A stretch of DNA of 64,000 nucleotides from Frateuria_A sp035944355 (GCF_035944355.1 NZ_DASZBH010000004.1:1-64000), one strand, 5' to 3'; positions 1 to 7,751 are shown, counted from the stretch's first letter. The notes: generated by a model not told the origin, from the letters alone. Program-made: numbers and translations.

Positions 1-114
1 GCCGACGTGTTCGACTACATCGAGATGTTCTACAACCCCAAACGCCGCCACGGTTCAAACGGCGACCTGTCGCCTGTAGAGTTCGAACGGCGCTACGCGC
101 AACGAGGGTCCTGA
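1..114 (+). CDS. IS3-family transposase OrfB, C-terminal fragment
   Basis: Partial gene running in from before the window. The visible 37 residues contain the integrase-domain C-terminal signature FYNPKRRHGSNGDLSPVEFE, which in IS3-family OrfB proteins follows the DDE catalytic core. It stops at TGA 112-114. The catalytic residues themselves are outside the window, so activity cannot be judged. A second, damaged transposase tail of the same family lies at 7480-7700 on the other strand but its sequence differs, so it is not a second copy of this element. Confidence 0.85.
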   Translation, partial: ADVFDYIEMFYNPKRRHGSNGDLSPVEFERRYAQRGS

Positions 115-140
115 GTGTCTACGGAACCCTGGGCGATTCA
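1..140 (+). mobile_element. Right end of an IS3-family insertion sequence
   Basis: The first 114 bases encode the last part of a transposase and are followed by a terminal sequence at 115-140 that begins GTGTCTACGG and ends GGGCGATTCA. This layout (transposase stop codon directly against the inverted repeat) is typical of IS3-family elements of the IS51/IS407 type. The left end lies outside the window, so element length and target duplication cannot be judged. The element ends 67 bases before the acyltransferase start and probably separates that gene from its original promoter. Confidence 0.8.
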
Positions 141-207
141 CTCCTTCGGCCAGGCCACCGCGCCAGCCGCGCGCTACGCTACAGCGCCCCTACGACGGTC
201 CAGCCCG

Positions 208-1122
208 ATGTTCGCCTCGCTACCCGCGCCGCTGCGCGTCCCGCTTGCCATGCTGTTGCTTGCCGCCAACACGGTGGTGCATGTGGCGGTGCTGTTCGCT
301 CTTACCTTGGTCAAGCTCGTGCTGCCGTGGCGCGGCGCGCGGGTGGCGCTGTCGCGCGCGCTGGTGGTGATCGCGGAGAGCTGGATCGGGGTCAACGGCG
401 TGTTGTTCGATCTGTTCACGCGCACGCGCTGGCGGGTCGAGGGGCTGGAGGGGCTGCGGCCGGACGGCAACTACCTGGTGCTGTGCAATCACCAGAGCTG
501 GGTGGATATCCCCGTGCTGCAGAAGATCTTCAACCGCCGCATTCCGTTCCTGCGCTTCTTCCTCAAGAGCCAGCTGATCTGGGTGCCGCTGCTGGGGCCG
601 GCGTGGTGGGCACTGGATTTCCCCTTCATGAAGCGCCACTCGCGCGAGCAGCTGGCGAAGCATCCCGAGCTGGCCGGCAAGGATCGCCAGACCACCCGCC
701 GCGCCTGCGAGAAGTTTCGCCACATGCCGGTGTCGGTGATGAATTTCGTCGAGGGCACGCGGTTCACCCGCGCCAAGCATGTGGCGCAGGGTTCTCCCTA
801 CCGCCATCTGCTGCGTCCGCGCGCCGGCGGCGTGGCCTTTGTGCTCGATGCGATGGGCGAGGGCCTGCACGCGATCCTGGACGTCACCCTGGTCTATGCC
901 GGCGGCGCCGGCTCGATGATGGACCTGATCGCCGGCCGCCTCCGCGACATCCGCGTGCTGGTGCGACAGCGTCCCATCGAACCGGCCCTGCGCGGCGACT
1001 ACGCGAACGACCCCGCCTTCCGCGAGCGCTTCCAGGCCTGGGTCAACGCGGTGTGGGCGCAAAAGGATGCCGATGTGGAACGATTGCAACTAAAAGGGAC
1101 GGAGGGAATTAAAGCGGCATAA
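208..1122 (+). CDS. 1-acyl-sn-glycerol-3-phosphate acyltransferase-like protein (YihG type)
   Basis: Membrane-associated acyltransferase of the PlsC superfamily, expected to move an acyl chain onto a (lyso)phospholipid or related acceptor at the inner membrane. The 304-residue protein has an N-terminal hydrophobic segment (about residues 8-40), the acyltransferase motif NHQSWVD near residue 93, and a second block FVEGTRFT near residue 183, corresponding to the conserved EGTR motif. ATG 208 was chosen because the codons between the IS end and 208 look like untranslated sequence. The last ten codons lie inside a perfect hairpin (1093-1138), so the tail LKGTEGIKAA is probably repeat-derived. The IS3 end immediately upstream may have replaced the promoter. 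Confidence 0.85.
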   Translation: MFASLPAPLRVPLAMLLLAANTVVHVAVLFALTLVKLVLPWRGARVALSRALVVIAESWIGVNGVLFDLFTRTRWRVEGLEGLRPDGNYLVLCNHQSWVDIPVLQKIFNRRIPFLRFFLKSQLIWVPLLGPAWWALDFPFMKRHSREQLAKHPELAGKDRQTTRRACEKFRHMPVSVMNFVEGTRFTRAKHVAQGSPYRHLLRPRAGGVAFVLDAMGEGLHAILDVTLVYAGGAGSMMDLIAGRLRDIRVLVRQRPIEPALRGDYANDPAFRERFQAWVNAVWAQKDADVERLQLKGTEGIKAA

Positions 1123-1138
1123 TTCCCTCCGTCCCTTT
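1093..1138 (+). terminator. Perfect 18-bp hairpin across the acyltransferase stop codon
   Basis: AAAGGGACGGAGGGAATT at 1093-1110 pairs perfectly with 1121-1138 across a 10-base loop, followed by TTTCCTTA. It could end transcription. The GGGACGGAGGGAATT arm also resembles REP-like repeats seen in gammaproteobacteria (from memory, not searched). The stop codon TAA (1120-1122) lies at the loop/stem border. Confidence 0.6.
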
Positions 1139-1186
1139 CCTTAGGGACCACCGATCGACTCGGACGCAACCAACCAGGGGTGACGA

Positions 1187-1357
1187 ATGAACGCAGCAAA
1201 AGAACCCAGGCGCCTGCGACCAGGCTCCGGAATCGCCATCGGCGTTGCCATTGGGGTCGCGATGGGCGCGGCCATGCACAACGTCGGCGTCGGCGTGGCG
1301 ATTGGCATCGCGGTGGGTGTGGCCATGGAGGCGGCCGCGCGCAGGAGACAGAAGTAG
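1187..1357 (+). CDS. Small glycine-zipper membrane protein, 56 aa
   Basis: A short open frame, ATG 1187 to TAG 1355-1357. After a basic N-terminus (KEPRRLRPGSG) it consists of alternating Gly/Ala/Val/Ile with repeated GxxxG-like steps (GIAIGVAIGVAMGAAM, then GVGVAIGIAVGVAM) and ends in a basic ARRRQK. That composition suits a one- or two-pass helical membrane peptide with a glycine zipper, topped by positive charges at both ends. No function can be assigned. The strong third-position GC bias and tidy hydrophobic pattern support real coding. Confidence 0.6.
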   Translation: MNAAKEPRRLRPGSGIAIGVAIGVAMGAAMHNVGVGVAIGIAVGVAMEAAARRRQK

Positions 1358-1459
1358 GCGAGGTCACCCGGCGGGCGGGCAGGTGCAGGTACAGATAACC
1401 GGGCCAGGGCCGCCTGGTGTCGCCAGCTTCGCAAATAGGATCAGGTCGTTTTTTCCCTT

Positions 1460-1491
1460 GGCGAGAAATCCTACCTGACCTTTTTCTCGCC
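1460..1491. repeat. Inverted repeat in the 1358-1623 gap
   Basis: GGCGAGAAA (1460-1468) and TTTCTCGCC (1483-1491) can pair over a 14-base loop that itself contains CTACCTGACC, complementary to part of the flanking GATCAGGTCG. Looks like an intergenic repeat element. Further along (about 1531-1596) a short frame ending YDDRVWRKMLG looks like the tail of a lost gene, but it is too short to call. Confidence 0.4.
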
Positions 1492-1623
1492 ACTCCCTTG
1501 CCGCCACTTTGCCCGCCAGCTACGGTCGGGCACTGCGAGTTCCGGCTCGGCGACCAGGTCTACGACGACCGGGTATGGCGCAAGATGCTCGGCTGAAGCC
1601 TGCGCTGGTAAGGAGGCAAATCG

Positions 1624-1902
1624 GTGTCGGAGCAGCAGCCCCACATTCACTGCCCGCTATGTCGTTGGGAGCCCACGGCAAGTAGCCGTTGGTTCTGCGC
1701 GCCTTCCGAGCCAGGTGCCGGGTGTGGAACGCGCTGGAACACTTTCTGGACGGCGGGCTGCTGTCCTGGGTGCGGACACTTCTGGGCGCGGACGCAGTGC
1801 CTTGGCTGCAAGCAGTCGTCGCCTCACGAGGCTTGGTATCACTATCCGCCAAAGGGCGAGACCGAAAGTTCCCGTGACCGAGCGCTGCAACGGGTCGACT
1901 GA
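1624..1902 (+). CDS. Cysteine-rich zinc-ribbon protein, 92 aa
   Basis: Hypothetical small protein with multiple paired cysteines: HCPLC near the N-terminus, FCAPS..GCGTRWNTF, CCPGCGHFW and TQCLGCKQSSPHEAWYH. These knuckles could form two zinc ribbons, as in the treble-clef/zinc-ribbon small proteins of Proteobacteria. The start is GTG 1624, preceded by AAGGAGG at good distance, which decides the start. No catalytic residues are visible. The role is unknown; a nucleic-acid or protein adaptor is only a guess from the fold type. Confidence 0.75.
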   Translation: MSEQQPHIHCPLCRWEPTASSRWFCAPSEPGAGCGTRWNTFWTAGCCPGCGHFWARTQCLGCKQSSPHEAWYHYPPKGETESSRDRALQRVD

Positions 1903-2064
1903 TCCCATGGCTCGCGAGGTCGACTGAAAAACGCAGGGGAATACCAGCAGGAACAAGCGTGGCCTCCGTGGCATGGCTCGGCGTCGGTCGAAGCGACTGC
2001 CACCACGCAACGGAAGCGAGCGCAAGTTCTGTCCGGGCAGGCAGCCGGCGCTGTGACCCCTGAC

Positions 2065-2838
2065 TCAACTACCTCCATTCCCTCCAGGAATGGCCTGCGG
2101 CCAACGCACTTCCGGCAGGTGCTCGAATCCGGGGCGGGCGAACAGATAGCCCTGGAAAAGGCGCACGCCCATGGCGTCCAGCGTCTGCCACTCCTCGAGG
2201 GTTTCGACGCCTTCGGCGATTACCCGGATGCCGAGTTCCTCGCACATGTGGAGCGTGTGCTGGACGAGGATCTGGCGTACGCGGTCGCGGTCGATGCCGC
2301 GTATCAATGCCATGTCGAGCTTGATGATGTCCGGCCGTATGTCGGCCAGCAGCGCCAGCCCGGAGTAGCCCGCGCCGAAGTCGTCCAGCGCGGTGAGAAA
2401 GCCCTGGCGCGCGTACTCCGCCACGATGTGCGCCAGGTGTGCATGATCGTGCGCCTGCTCGCTTTCCACGATCTCGAACATGAGCCGTTCGGCCGGAAAG
2501 TTCACCCTGCGCGCGGCCGCCAGCGTGGCACGCAGGCAGGTGGCGGCCTGGTAGACCGCGTTGGGCATGAAGTTGATGCTGAGCTGGCAGTCCACGCCCA
2601 GCTCCGCGGCGAGCGTCACGGCCTTTACCCGGCAGGCCTGGTCGAAGCGGTAGCGGTTGTCCGCATCGACCTGCGCCAGCACGCCGGCCGCGCCACTGCC
2701 ATCGGTGCCGCGCACGAGCGCTTCGTAGGCGAACACCCTATGCGCGGTGGTGTCCAGGATTGGCTGGAAGGCAAGGCTGAAGTCGAAGCCGAGGGCGGCT
2801 CCGTCGCGGCATGCGGCGCAGGAGGCTGGCGAGGTCAT
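2065..2838 (-). CDS. EAL-domain c-di-GMP phosphodiesterase (stand-alone)
   Basis: Predicted cytoplasmic enzyme hydrolysing cyclic di-GMP to pGpG. The 257-residue protein consists almost only of the EAL domain: YEALVRG at residues 38-44, INFMPNA (metal-ligand Asn), FEIVESE, the DDFGAGYSGL signature and IKLD, then EGVET and GYLFARP. All usual metal and catalytic motifs are present, so it is probably active. No sensory domain is fused, only a short Cys-containing N-terminus (SPASCAACRDG). ATG 2838 follows GGAGAAG. With the GGEEF protein at 26.4 kb it gives the window both sides of c-di-GMP turnover. Confidence 0.92.
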   Translation of the reverse strand: MTSPASCAACRDGAALGFDFSLAFQPILDTTAHRVFAYEALVRGTDGSGAAGVLAQVDADNRYRFDQACRVKAVTLAAELGVDCQLSINFMPNAVYQAATCLRATLAAARRVNFPAERLMFEIVESEQAHDHAHLAHIVAEYARQGFLTALDDFGAGYSGLALLADIRPDIIKLDMALIRGIDRDRVRQILVQHTLHMCEELGIRVIAEGVETLEEWQTLDAMGVRLFQGYLFARPGFEHLPEVRWPQAIPGGNGGS

Positions 2839-3289
2839 GGTGTCTTCTCCGGTGATGGCCGGGCCCTGCCGGCTTGCTTCCAGGGGCACCGAACACCGTC
2901 CGCAGCCGCCACGTCCCATTGCATCGGCAGCGTGTGTCCGCTTTTGAGGGCGGCCAGCCGAAATTTCGCGCAGGAGGGTGTCAGGCCATTTTTTTTGCCG
3001 AGCGAGCAGCGAGCCTGAGGCTTCGTGCGCGCTGCGCTCGGCATCGGCAGTTGGTGAAGGGTTACTCAGGGGCAGGTTTTTCAAGGCTAGTCGAGGGCGG
3101 AACCCCGCGGGAAGGCAAGGACAACCCCACATCGCACGCTCCCGTTTCCTCCCGCAGTGCCTTGCCGGCGGTCATCTTCGCCAGTCGTCTGCTAAATCGA
3201 AAACAGAAGTAAAGTGCCGGGGGAAGTAGCGGGGCGGCGATGGCAGTCAAGCGCTCGCGATCGTGAGCCAAATCCAACGGGGGAAGGCT
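2839..3289. other. Divergent intergenic region, no gene seen
   Basis: About 450 bases between the EAL gene (-) and the TonB-like gene (+). It must hold both promoters. It contains an eight-T tract near 2988-2995 and a locally AT-rich part from 3185 to 3220, but no convincing coding frame or palindrome. Confidence 0.5.
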
Positions 3290-4087
3290 ATGTGTCGATG
3301 GGGATTGATCGTGGCAGCGTGCTTGCTCGCGCCCGCCGCGTTTGCGCAACAGGTCGTGCGGGAGCAACCCGTAACCCTGCAACTGGATGTCGATACGCAG
3401 GGCCAGATCGCGGCCGCCAAAGTCATGGATCCGCAGCCTTTGCTGATGCCGGGCGCCGGGCGCTTGGTCAAGCTGCCCCCGCGCTACGGGCCGCTGCCGC
3501 CCGTGCTGGCGCAGGCTGCCGAGCAGGTCGCGTCGAAATGGCGCTTCCGGCCAGTCCTGGCGTCGGGCAAGCCCGCTACGGGGCGCACCTGGGCCACGGC
3601 GATGCTGCAAGTGGTAAAGCGGGGGGACGGCAACTTTGGCGTGGACCTGCGCTACCTGCGCAACGGCCCGTACATGGACTACGCGGTAGCGCCGAGGTAC
3701 CCCCAGCGCATGGTCAAGCTCAACAAGTCAGGTGCGCTCGCCGTGGAGTACATGGTCCAGCCCGATGGCACCATCAAGGGGTTCCGGGTGCTCAAGGCGG
3801 CTGGCGCTGCGACGAGTCATCAAGGCGCCTTTGAAGATGCCGTGCGCGAGGCGCTCAGCCGGTGCCGCGAACTGCCCTTGCTGGTCGATGGCAAGGCCGT
3901 GGTCACCCGCGTCCGTACCGCGTACCTATTCACGGCGGACCTGCCTAAAGAGGACGCCGACCGTCTCTCGCGACAAGTCGGCGATGCCGTGGACCCCAAG
4001 GTATCGGGCGATTCCGGAACTGCGCCGCTCGCCTCGGGCGAGGCAGTCGCAATCGATAGCCCGTTCCAGCAACAGTCCGCCGGCTGA
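3290..4087 (+). CDS. Secreted TonB C-terminal-like protein, 265 aa
   Basis: Exported periplasmic protein of the energy-transducer TonB family. It has a signal peptide (hydrophobic LIVAACLLAPAAFA, cleavage before QQ near residue 21) instead of the usual TonB membrane anchor and Pro-rich spacer. Two TonB_C-like halves are visible: residues about 30-115 with ASKWRFRPVLASGKPATG, and residues about 135-215 with PRYPQRMVKLNKSGALAVEYMVQPDG followed by VREALSRCRELPLL. The start ATG 3290 follows GGGGGAAGG. It stands alone without ExbB/ExbD and lacks a membrane anchor, so it is unlikely to energise receptors itself. Confidence 0.7.
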   Translation: MCRWGLIVAACLLAPAAFAQQVVREQPVTLQLDVDTQGQIAAAKVMDPQPLLMPGAGRLVKLPPRYGPLPPVLAQAAEQVASKWRFRPVLASGKPATGRTWATAMLQVVKRGDGNFGVDLRYLRNGPYMDYAVAPRYPQRMVKLNKSGALAVEYMVQPDGTIKGFRVLKAAGAATSHQGAFEDAVREALSRCRELPLLVDGKAVVTRVRTAYLFTADLPKEDADRLSRQVGDAVDPKVSGDSGTAPLASGEAVAIDSPFQQQSAG

Positions 4088-4539
4088 TTCGGTTAAAGCG
4101 GAAGCACGAGGTCTGATGCCTCAAGGGCGAGGCAGCCCCAAGGTGGTCCATGCCTGGCTGGACGTGTGCGCGGGACATGGGCCGCCGCTGGCTGCCTGGG
4201 TTGTATGGGACGCCACGCTCCATGTGACTGGCGATGCCTCCTGGGCGCCGCTGGGCGAAGGCCATGCTCAGGGCCGCCGGACGGCGCCTGGTGTGCAGCC
4301 TTCGTTCGTCCCGGCTGGCCACGATTCGTCACAGGACCGTGTCAATCAATCACTTGGCCCGGACGCCCAGCCCCGGAACGCCGCAGCATGGTCGCTCCAT
4401 CACTGGAGCGCAGCATGAATCACCGCCGCGAAATCGGCGCCTTGCATGTCTTTCTGGCACCGGCTTCTGGGGAGATCCCCGGCCGCCGGTGCGTCGAATG
4501 CTTCGACCCGATCCATAACTTTTACCCCGGGGAAGTCTG
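4088..4539. other. Gap with no reliable gene
   Basis: All frames here have atypical composition and no recognisable domain. A 41-codon frame (ATG 4415 to TGA 4540) just before the next gene lacks a convincing ribosome binding site. The stretch may hold decayed sequence. Confidence 0.4.
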
Positions 4540-5116
4540 ATGCCATACGTTTTCGAACAAGGATTGCGGTTTACCTGGATCGTCCTTCTGGGCTACTGGC
4601 TCTGGGCCTCGCGAGGGGCCAAGCGCCCGACGATGCAGGAGCCGCTGGCGGTACGGCTGGTCGCCTACTGGCTGCCGTTGCTGGTGGCCATGCTGCTGCT
4701 CGGTCCCGGCCCGTGGTTCGGCCACTCCCTGCTGCGCGAGCAGTTCGTGCCCCACAGCGCGCCCGTGTACGCAATCGGTCTCGGGCTGGCCGTGGCTGGG
4801 GCGGCGCTCGCGATTCATGCGCGCGCTGCTGGGGCGGAACTGGAGCGCCACGGTCCAGCTGAAGGACAGCCATGAGCTGGTCCAGAGCGGACCGTATCGG
4901 CTGGTCCGGCACCCGATCTATACGGGGCTGCTGCTGCTGTTCCTCGGCAACGCCATCATGGTCGGCGACTGGCGCGGCCTGCTCGCCGTTGCCATCGTCT
5001 TCGTGTCGTTCTGGCGCAAGCTGCGACTGGAGGAGAAGTGGCTCGGGCAGCACTTCGGCGCGGCCTATCAGAGCTACCGACAGCGCACCAAGGCACTGAT
5101 CCCGGCGGTTCTGTAG
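4540..5116 (+). pseudogene. Isoprenylcysteine carboxyl methyltransferase (ICMT)-like gene, frameshifted
   Basis: Two overlapping frames together make one ICMT/PEMT-like membrane methyltransferase. The first (from ATG 4540) gives three hydrophobic segments and ends in family-unlike sequence after AIHAR. The second frame picks up at about 4817-4822 with LLGRNWSATVQLKDSHELVQ, then SGPYRLVRHPIYTGLLL, the conserved GPYRxVRHPxY SAM-binding signature, and the C-terminal YQSYRQRTKALIP. The join needs a single skipped base near 4818-4823. Either the gene is inactivated, or this is a sequence error or programmed shift; no slippery heptamer is obvious. Confidence 0.75.
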
Positions 5117-5265
5117 GACGAACGGTCGCAATAACGGGCCCCAACCAAGCGGGCGGTCCCCTCCGGCCCACCGGTTCCAACTGGCGGAATGGGGAATGGC
5201 TGGATTACTTTCGCCGGCCACAGGCTTACGTTCCATCAAACGACACACACGGAGGGGGGGGCGCC

Positions 5266-5853
5266 ATGAAGAACGCAGCTAGCGGTTTCGGGTTATGGGT
5301 GGCGGTGTGCGTGCTGGCGCTTGCCTTGCCCTGGCAGCCGGCACGGGCAGCTGAGGCGGACAAGTCGCCTTCGTTCGATTGGGTGACGCCGGCGGTGGCC
5401 GGTTACGGCAAGGTCCATCCGCGGCCGGATGCGGCGGTGCAGCCCGATCCTGCCGTGGACTACCGCATCTTCGTGAGGGTGACCGATGACGGTAAGCACC
5501 CTCGCGAGAGCCTGCATGCGCTGGATCGGCTGGCCCGGCTGGTCAACCTGATGGCCGTGTCCAAGGTGCCTGCTTCGCACGTGCACATCGTGGCGCTGCT
5601 CGATGGCGAGGCCGCGCTCGCCTCGGCCACCGACGATGTCTACCACCGCTTCACCAAGGTGGCCAAGAACCCCAATCTGCCGATCGTGCACGCCTTGCAC
5701 CAGGCCGGCGTCGACCTGCTCGTGTGCGGTCAGGCGCTGGCCATGGAGAAGCTGCCCGACAGCGCGGTCGTGCCTGACGTCACCGTCAGCCTGTCGGCGC
5801 TGACCGATACCGTGGTCTACGAACAGAAGGGCTATAGCTACCTGGAGCTCTGA
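5266..5853 (+). CDS. Secreted DsrE-family protein, 195 aa
   Basis: Exported protein with a signal peptide (hydrophobic core LWVAVCVLALALPW, cleavage after ARA near residue 29) and a DsrE/YchN-like domain from about residue 65. Visible family elements are the beta strand YRIFVRVTD, the helix LHALDRLARLVNLM, VHIVALLDGEAAL, and VDLLVCGQAL with Cys154, the position often used in sulfur-relay relatives. Periplasmic DsrE-like proteins of this sort are widespread but poorly characterised. Start ATG 5266 has an exceptionally strong GGAGGGGGGG site. It stands alone. Confidence 0.8.
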   Translation: MKNAASGFGLWVAVCVLALALPWQPARAAEADKSPSFDWVTPAVAGYGKVHPRPDAAVQPDPAVDYRIFVRVTDDGKHPRESLHALDRLARLVNLMAVSKVPASHVHIVALLDGEAALASATDDVYHRFTKVAKNPNLPIVHALHQAGVDLLVCGQALAMEKLPDSAVVPDVTVSLSALTDTVVYEQKGYSYLEL

Positions 5854-5970
5854 AAGTACGTGCCCGTGATGTGGATACAGGGCGCAGCAATCGAAAGCGG
5901 CTTGCCGTTCCGCGGGCGAAGATCCATTGGCGCGCGTTCCTTCCCCCAGCATCGCGGCCCTTTGCATGTC

Positions 5971-6022
5971 GCAAAAAACACGGGCCAGAGCACGCCTTAG
6001 CCGTAAAGGCCTCTCTGGCCCG
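5971..6022 (-). terminator. Rho-independent terminator for the 6049-6279 gene
   Basis: CGGGCCAGAG (5981-5990) pairs with CTCTGGCCCG (6013-6022); an inner stem GCCTT/AAGGC sits in the loop. Read on the minus strand the hairpin is followed by TGTTTTTTGC, a proper T tract, 27 bases past the end of the gene at 6049-6279. Confidence 0.75.
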
Positions 6023-6048
6023 CGTCGGGTTCTGTTGTCTGCAGACGG

Positions 6049-6279
6049 CTAGGGACTGGCCTGACCGTACGTGGCGCCGCGCGCCGACTGCTGCAACTGA
6101 TGAGCGAACACGTCGGCCGCTCGCAGGGCCTGCTCTTCGGTCTCGAAGGGCGCGTCGGCGCATTCGGGTGGATGGTCTGCGATCTGGACGACGATCGTGT
6201 ATTCGCCGTCATTGATCTTGGAAAGCCACGCGATGTACGGGCCCAGTTCCGTGTACCGGTCGCATCTGTGAGTGCTCAT
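6049..6279 (-). CDS. Hypothetical small protein, 76 aa
   Basis: Begins MSTHRCDRYTELGPYIAW and includes YTIVVQIADHPPECADAPF and a helical tail TEEQALRAADVFAHQLQQSA. The short beta-rich centre followed by one helix resembles the small uncharacterised protein at 36811-37020 (both have a compact strand region, then an Ala-rich helix), hinting at one small-protein family, but the identity is low by eye. Supported by coding composition and a good terminator directly downstream. A start two codons upstream (6285) is equally possible. Confidence 0.65.
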   Translation of the reverse strand: MSTHRCDRYTELGPYIAWLSKINDGEYTIVVQIADHPPECADAPFETEEQALRAADVFAHQLQQSARGATYGQASP

Positions 6280-6711
6280 GTGCATGCGCCTCATGCTGTT
6301 CGGTGCATGCATGGTGCGCGCCGCGCCGCGGGGGCAGCAAGCGCGGCAGGGAACTCCCCCAGGAAGTCCGACGGCCGCCGATGCGCCCGGCACCGAGGCG
6401 CTGCCATCGAAGGCGGGAGTGCCGTGCAAAGATGCGTGGACGCGAGTCGAATCAATGGAAGGGCGGACGACGTTCAGCGGCGCGTTTCTGTGCGGGGTAG
6501 CGAAGTGACCGACCATGCTTTGTGGCGTCGATAACGCGCAGACCAAGGCTGTTCGCCTTTTCGCGAGAGCTTGCTTCCTGACGTGACGGGTACCCTATGG
6601 CTTGTGGCATAACGGCTGGCAGGAAAGTCCGCAGACGAACGCACTACGTACCCAGGCAGCGGCCGACAACGCCAGGAACGAAGTCTATGAAAGCCAGAAG
6701 GCGCCATAGCA
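6280..6711. other. Intergenic region with one copy of a 40-bp repeat
   Basis: No reliable gene. It contains repeat copy 1 (6361-6400). Base composition falls toward AT from about 6540 onward, leading into the AT-richer orphan gene at 6712. Confidence 0.5.
6361..6400 (+). repeat. 40-bp dispersed repeat, copy 1
   Basis: About 36 of 40 bases match 7685-7724; the shared core is CCGACGGCCGCCGATGCG. Lies in noncoding sequence. Confidence 0.6.
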
Positions 6712-7149
6712 GTGACTAGATACCATTCTCGTCTGATATGCACGTACGCCGCGGTGCTTTCTCTATGGGGAAGCTTCGTACAAGAAGCGTGCTCCACCAA
6801 CAGCAGCAGGGCCAATCCACCTCGATACATCAACACGAATGTGTGCAGTGTTCTCGATAACCCAAAGCGATTTCTCAACAAGGAAATATCGCTAAGAGGA
6901 TCGATTTACGTTGGTATGGACAGTTCAAATATCCGCGACAAAAATTGCCCGGATGAAGGCATCAAACTATCAGTTGAAGATGATCGCGATAAGCAGCCGG
7001 ACATTGTTGCGCTCTTCGACAAAATCCGAAGCTTCGGGCGGCATGGCTTCGCCGGTATTGCGGGTGAGCTTGTCGCCACCGGCCGCCCGTTGACGCCTTA
7101 CAAGCTCAATATCCATAAGGCCTGGAATGTAACCCCGCTACCAAAGTAG
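6712..7149 (+). CDS. Hypothetical secreted protein, 145 aa, low GC
   Basis: Likely exported: a basic start (MTRYHSRL), a hydrophobic stretch ICTYAAVLSLWGSFVQ and then CSTNSS, which could be a lipoprotein or signal-peptidase site. The remainder (NVCSVLDNPKRFLNKEISLRG, then NCPDEGIKLSVEDD) resembles beta-rich OB-like small periplasmic proteins of unknown role. Start GTG 6712. GC content and codon use are clearly lower than in neighbours, suggesting recent transfer. Function unknown. Confidence 0.65.
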   Translation: MTRYHSRLICTYAAVLSLWGSFVQEACSTNSSRANPPRYINTNVCSVLDNPKRFLNKEISLRGSIYVGMDSSNIRDKNCPDEGIKLSVEDDRDKQPDIVALFDKIRSFGRHGFAGIAGELVATGRPLTPYKLNIHKAWNVTPLPK

Positions 7150-7153
7150 CTCG

Positions 7154-7179
7154 GGCGACGGAAAAACAAAACCGTCGCC
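7154..7179 (+). terminator. Hairpin after the 6712-7149 gene
   Basis: GGCGACGG (7154-7161) and CCGTCGCC (7172-7179) pair around the A-rich loop AAAAACAAAA. There is no T tract, so termination is uncertain. Confidence 0.4.
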
Positions 7180-7268
7180 GCAGCTGTAGCTTCGCAGGCT
7201 GGTCAGGCCGTCGCCCAGGGAGCGGTAGCGACAGGCCAGGCTAAGGTTGATGAGAAGGATCACCAATA
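7165..7268 (+). pseudogene. Possible C-terminal remnant of a larger protein
   Basis: One frame reads without stops as VAAAVASQAGQAVAQGAVAT, then GQAKVDEKDHQ, ending with TAA 7266-7268 directly against the next ATG. The Ala/Gln-rich helical sequence looks like the tail of a longer protein whose front is missing. Abutting the next start codon suggests the two were once one operon. Low certainty. Confidence 0.3.
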
Positions 7269-7460
7269 ATGATCGAAAAAGACAGATCGCTGTGGGTATA
7301 CGAGGCTGGTTTGACAGTTTTGTTCATCGTAGTGGCAGCGATTGCATTTGCGCGAACTCACAACTTTCAAAACTCATTGGGTTTCTTCATCAAAGCATTC
7401 TTATTTGCGCAACCTGTAATTATCGGCGCACATATTTTAGATAAAAGGCGACGGCGGTGA
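7269..7460 (+). CDS. Small membrane protein, 63 aa, low GC
   Basis: Starts MIEKDRSLWVYEAGL and contains two hydrophobic segments, LTVLFIVVAAIAFA and FFIKAFLFAQPVIIGAHI, ending in DKRRRR. A two-pass inner-membrane topology with a positive cytoplasmic tail is likely. The start codon follows the preceding remnant stop with no gap. Small membrane proteins placed behind a toxin tail are sometimes immunity proteins, but no toxin domain is visible here, so that remains speculation. Composition differs from the surrounding genes. Confidence 0.5.
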   Translation: MIEKDRSLWVYEAGLTVLFIVVAAIAFARTHNFQNSLGFFIKAFLFAQPVIIGAHILDKRRRR

Positions 7461-7479
7461 TAGCGTAAACTCCCCGTCA

Positions 7480-7700
7480 AGCAGACACTTCAAAGTAGAG
7501 CCGCTGGCGACTTGTTGGCGGTATTCGGCGGGGGTCAGGTCGCCGAGCAATTCGTGGGGACGTTGCTCGTTGTAGTCGAGCATCCACCAGTAAGCAACTC
7601 ACGCACATCTTCCAAACGAGCAAACAGGTGTTGCTCGAGCACCTCCTCGCGGAAGGTGCGGTTGAAGCGTTCGATGTAGGTCCAGGGAAGACCGACGGCC
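7480..7700 (-). pseudogene. IS3-family transposase C-terminal remnant, frameshifted
   Basis: Minus-strand reading gives YIERFNRTFREEVLEQHLFA and LEDVREL, then after a frame change WWMLDYNEQRPHELLGDLTP and AEYRQQVASGS. This is the end of an IS3-family OrfB integrase domain (NRTFR and YNxxRPH motifs). The 5' part is missing: sequence identity to the family stops at about 7684, exactly where the 40-bp repeat copy 2 begins. No intact inverted repeats were recognised. Confidence 0.8.
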
Positions 7701-7724
7701 GCCGATGCGTCCGGCAACGAGGCG
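7685..7724 (+). repeat. 40-bp dispersed repeat, copy 2
   Basis: Matches 6361-6400 at about 36 of 40 positions and abuts the truncated transposase, so it marks the edge of a deletion or insertion. Confidence 0.6.
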
Positions 7725-7751
7725 CAACCGCCGCCGGACGCTGGTTCAGCG

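Noticed and set aside
4088..4539. Overlapping frames of 79-228 codons on both strands
   Set aside because: None has a credible start site or recognisable domain, and they are mutually exclusive.
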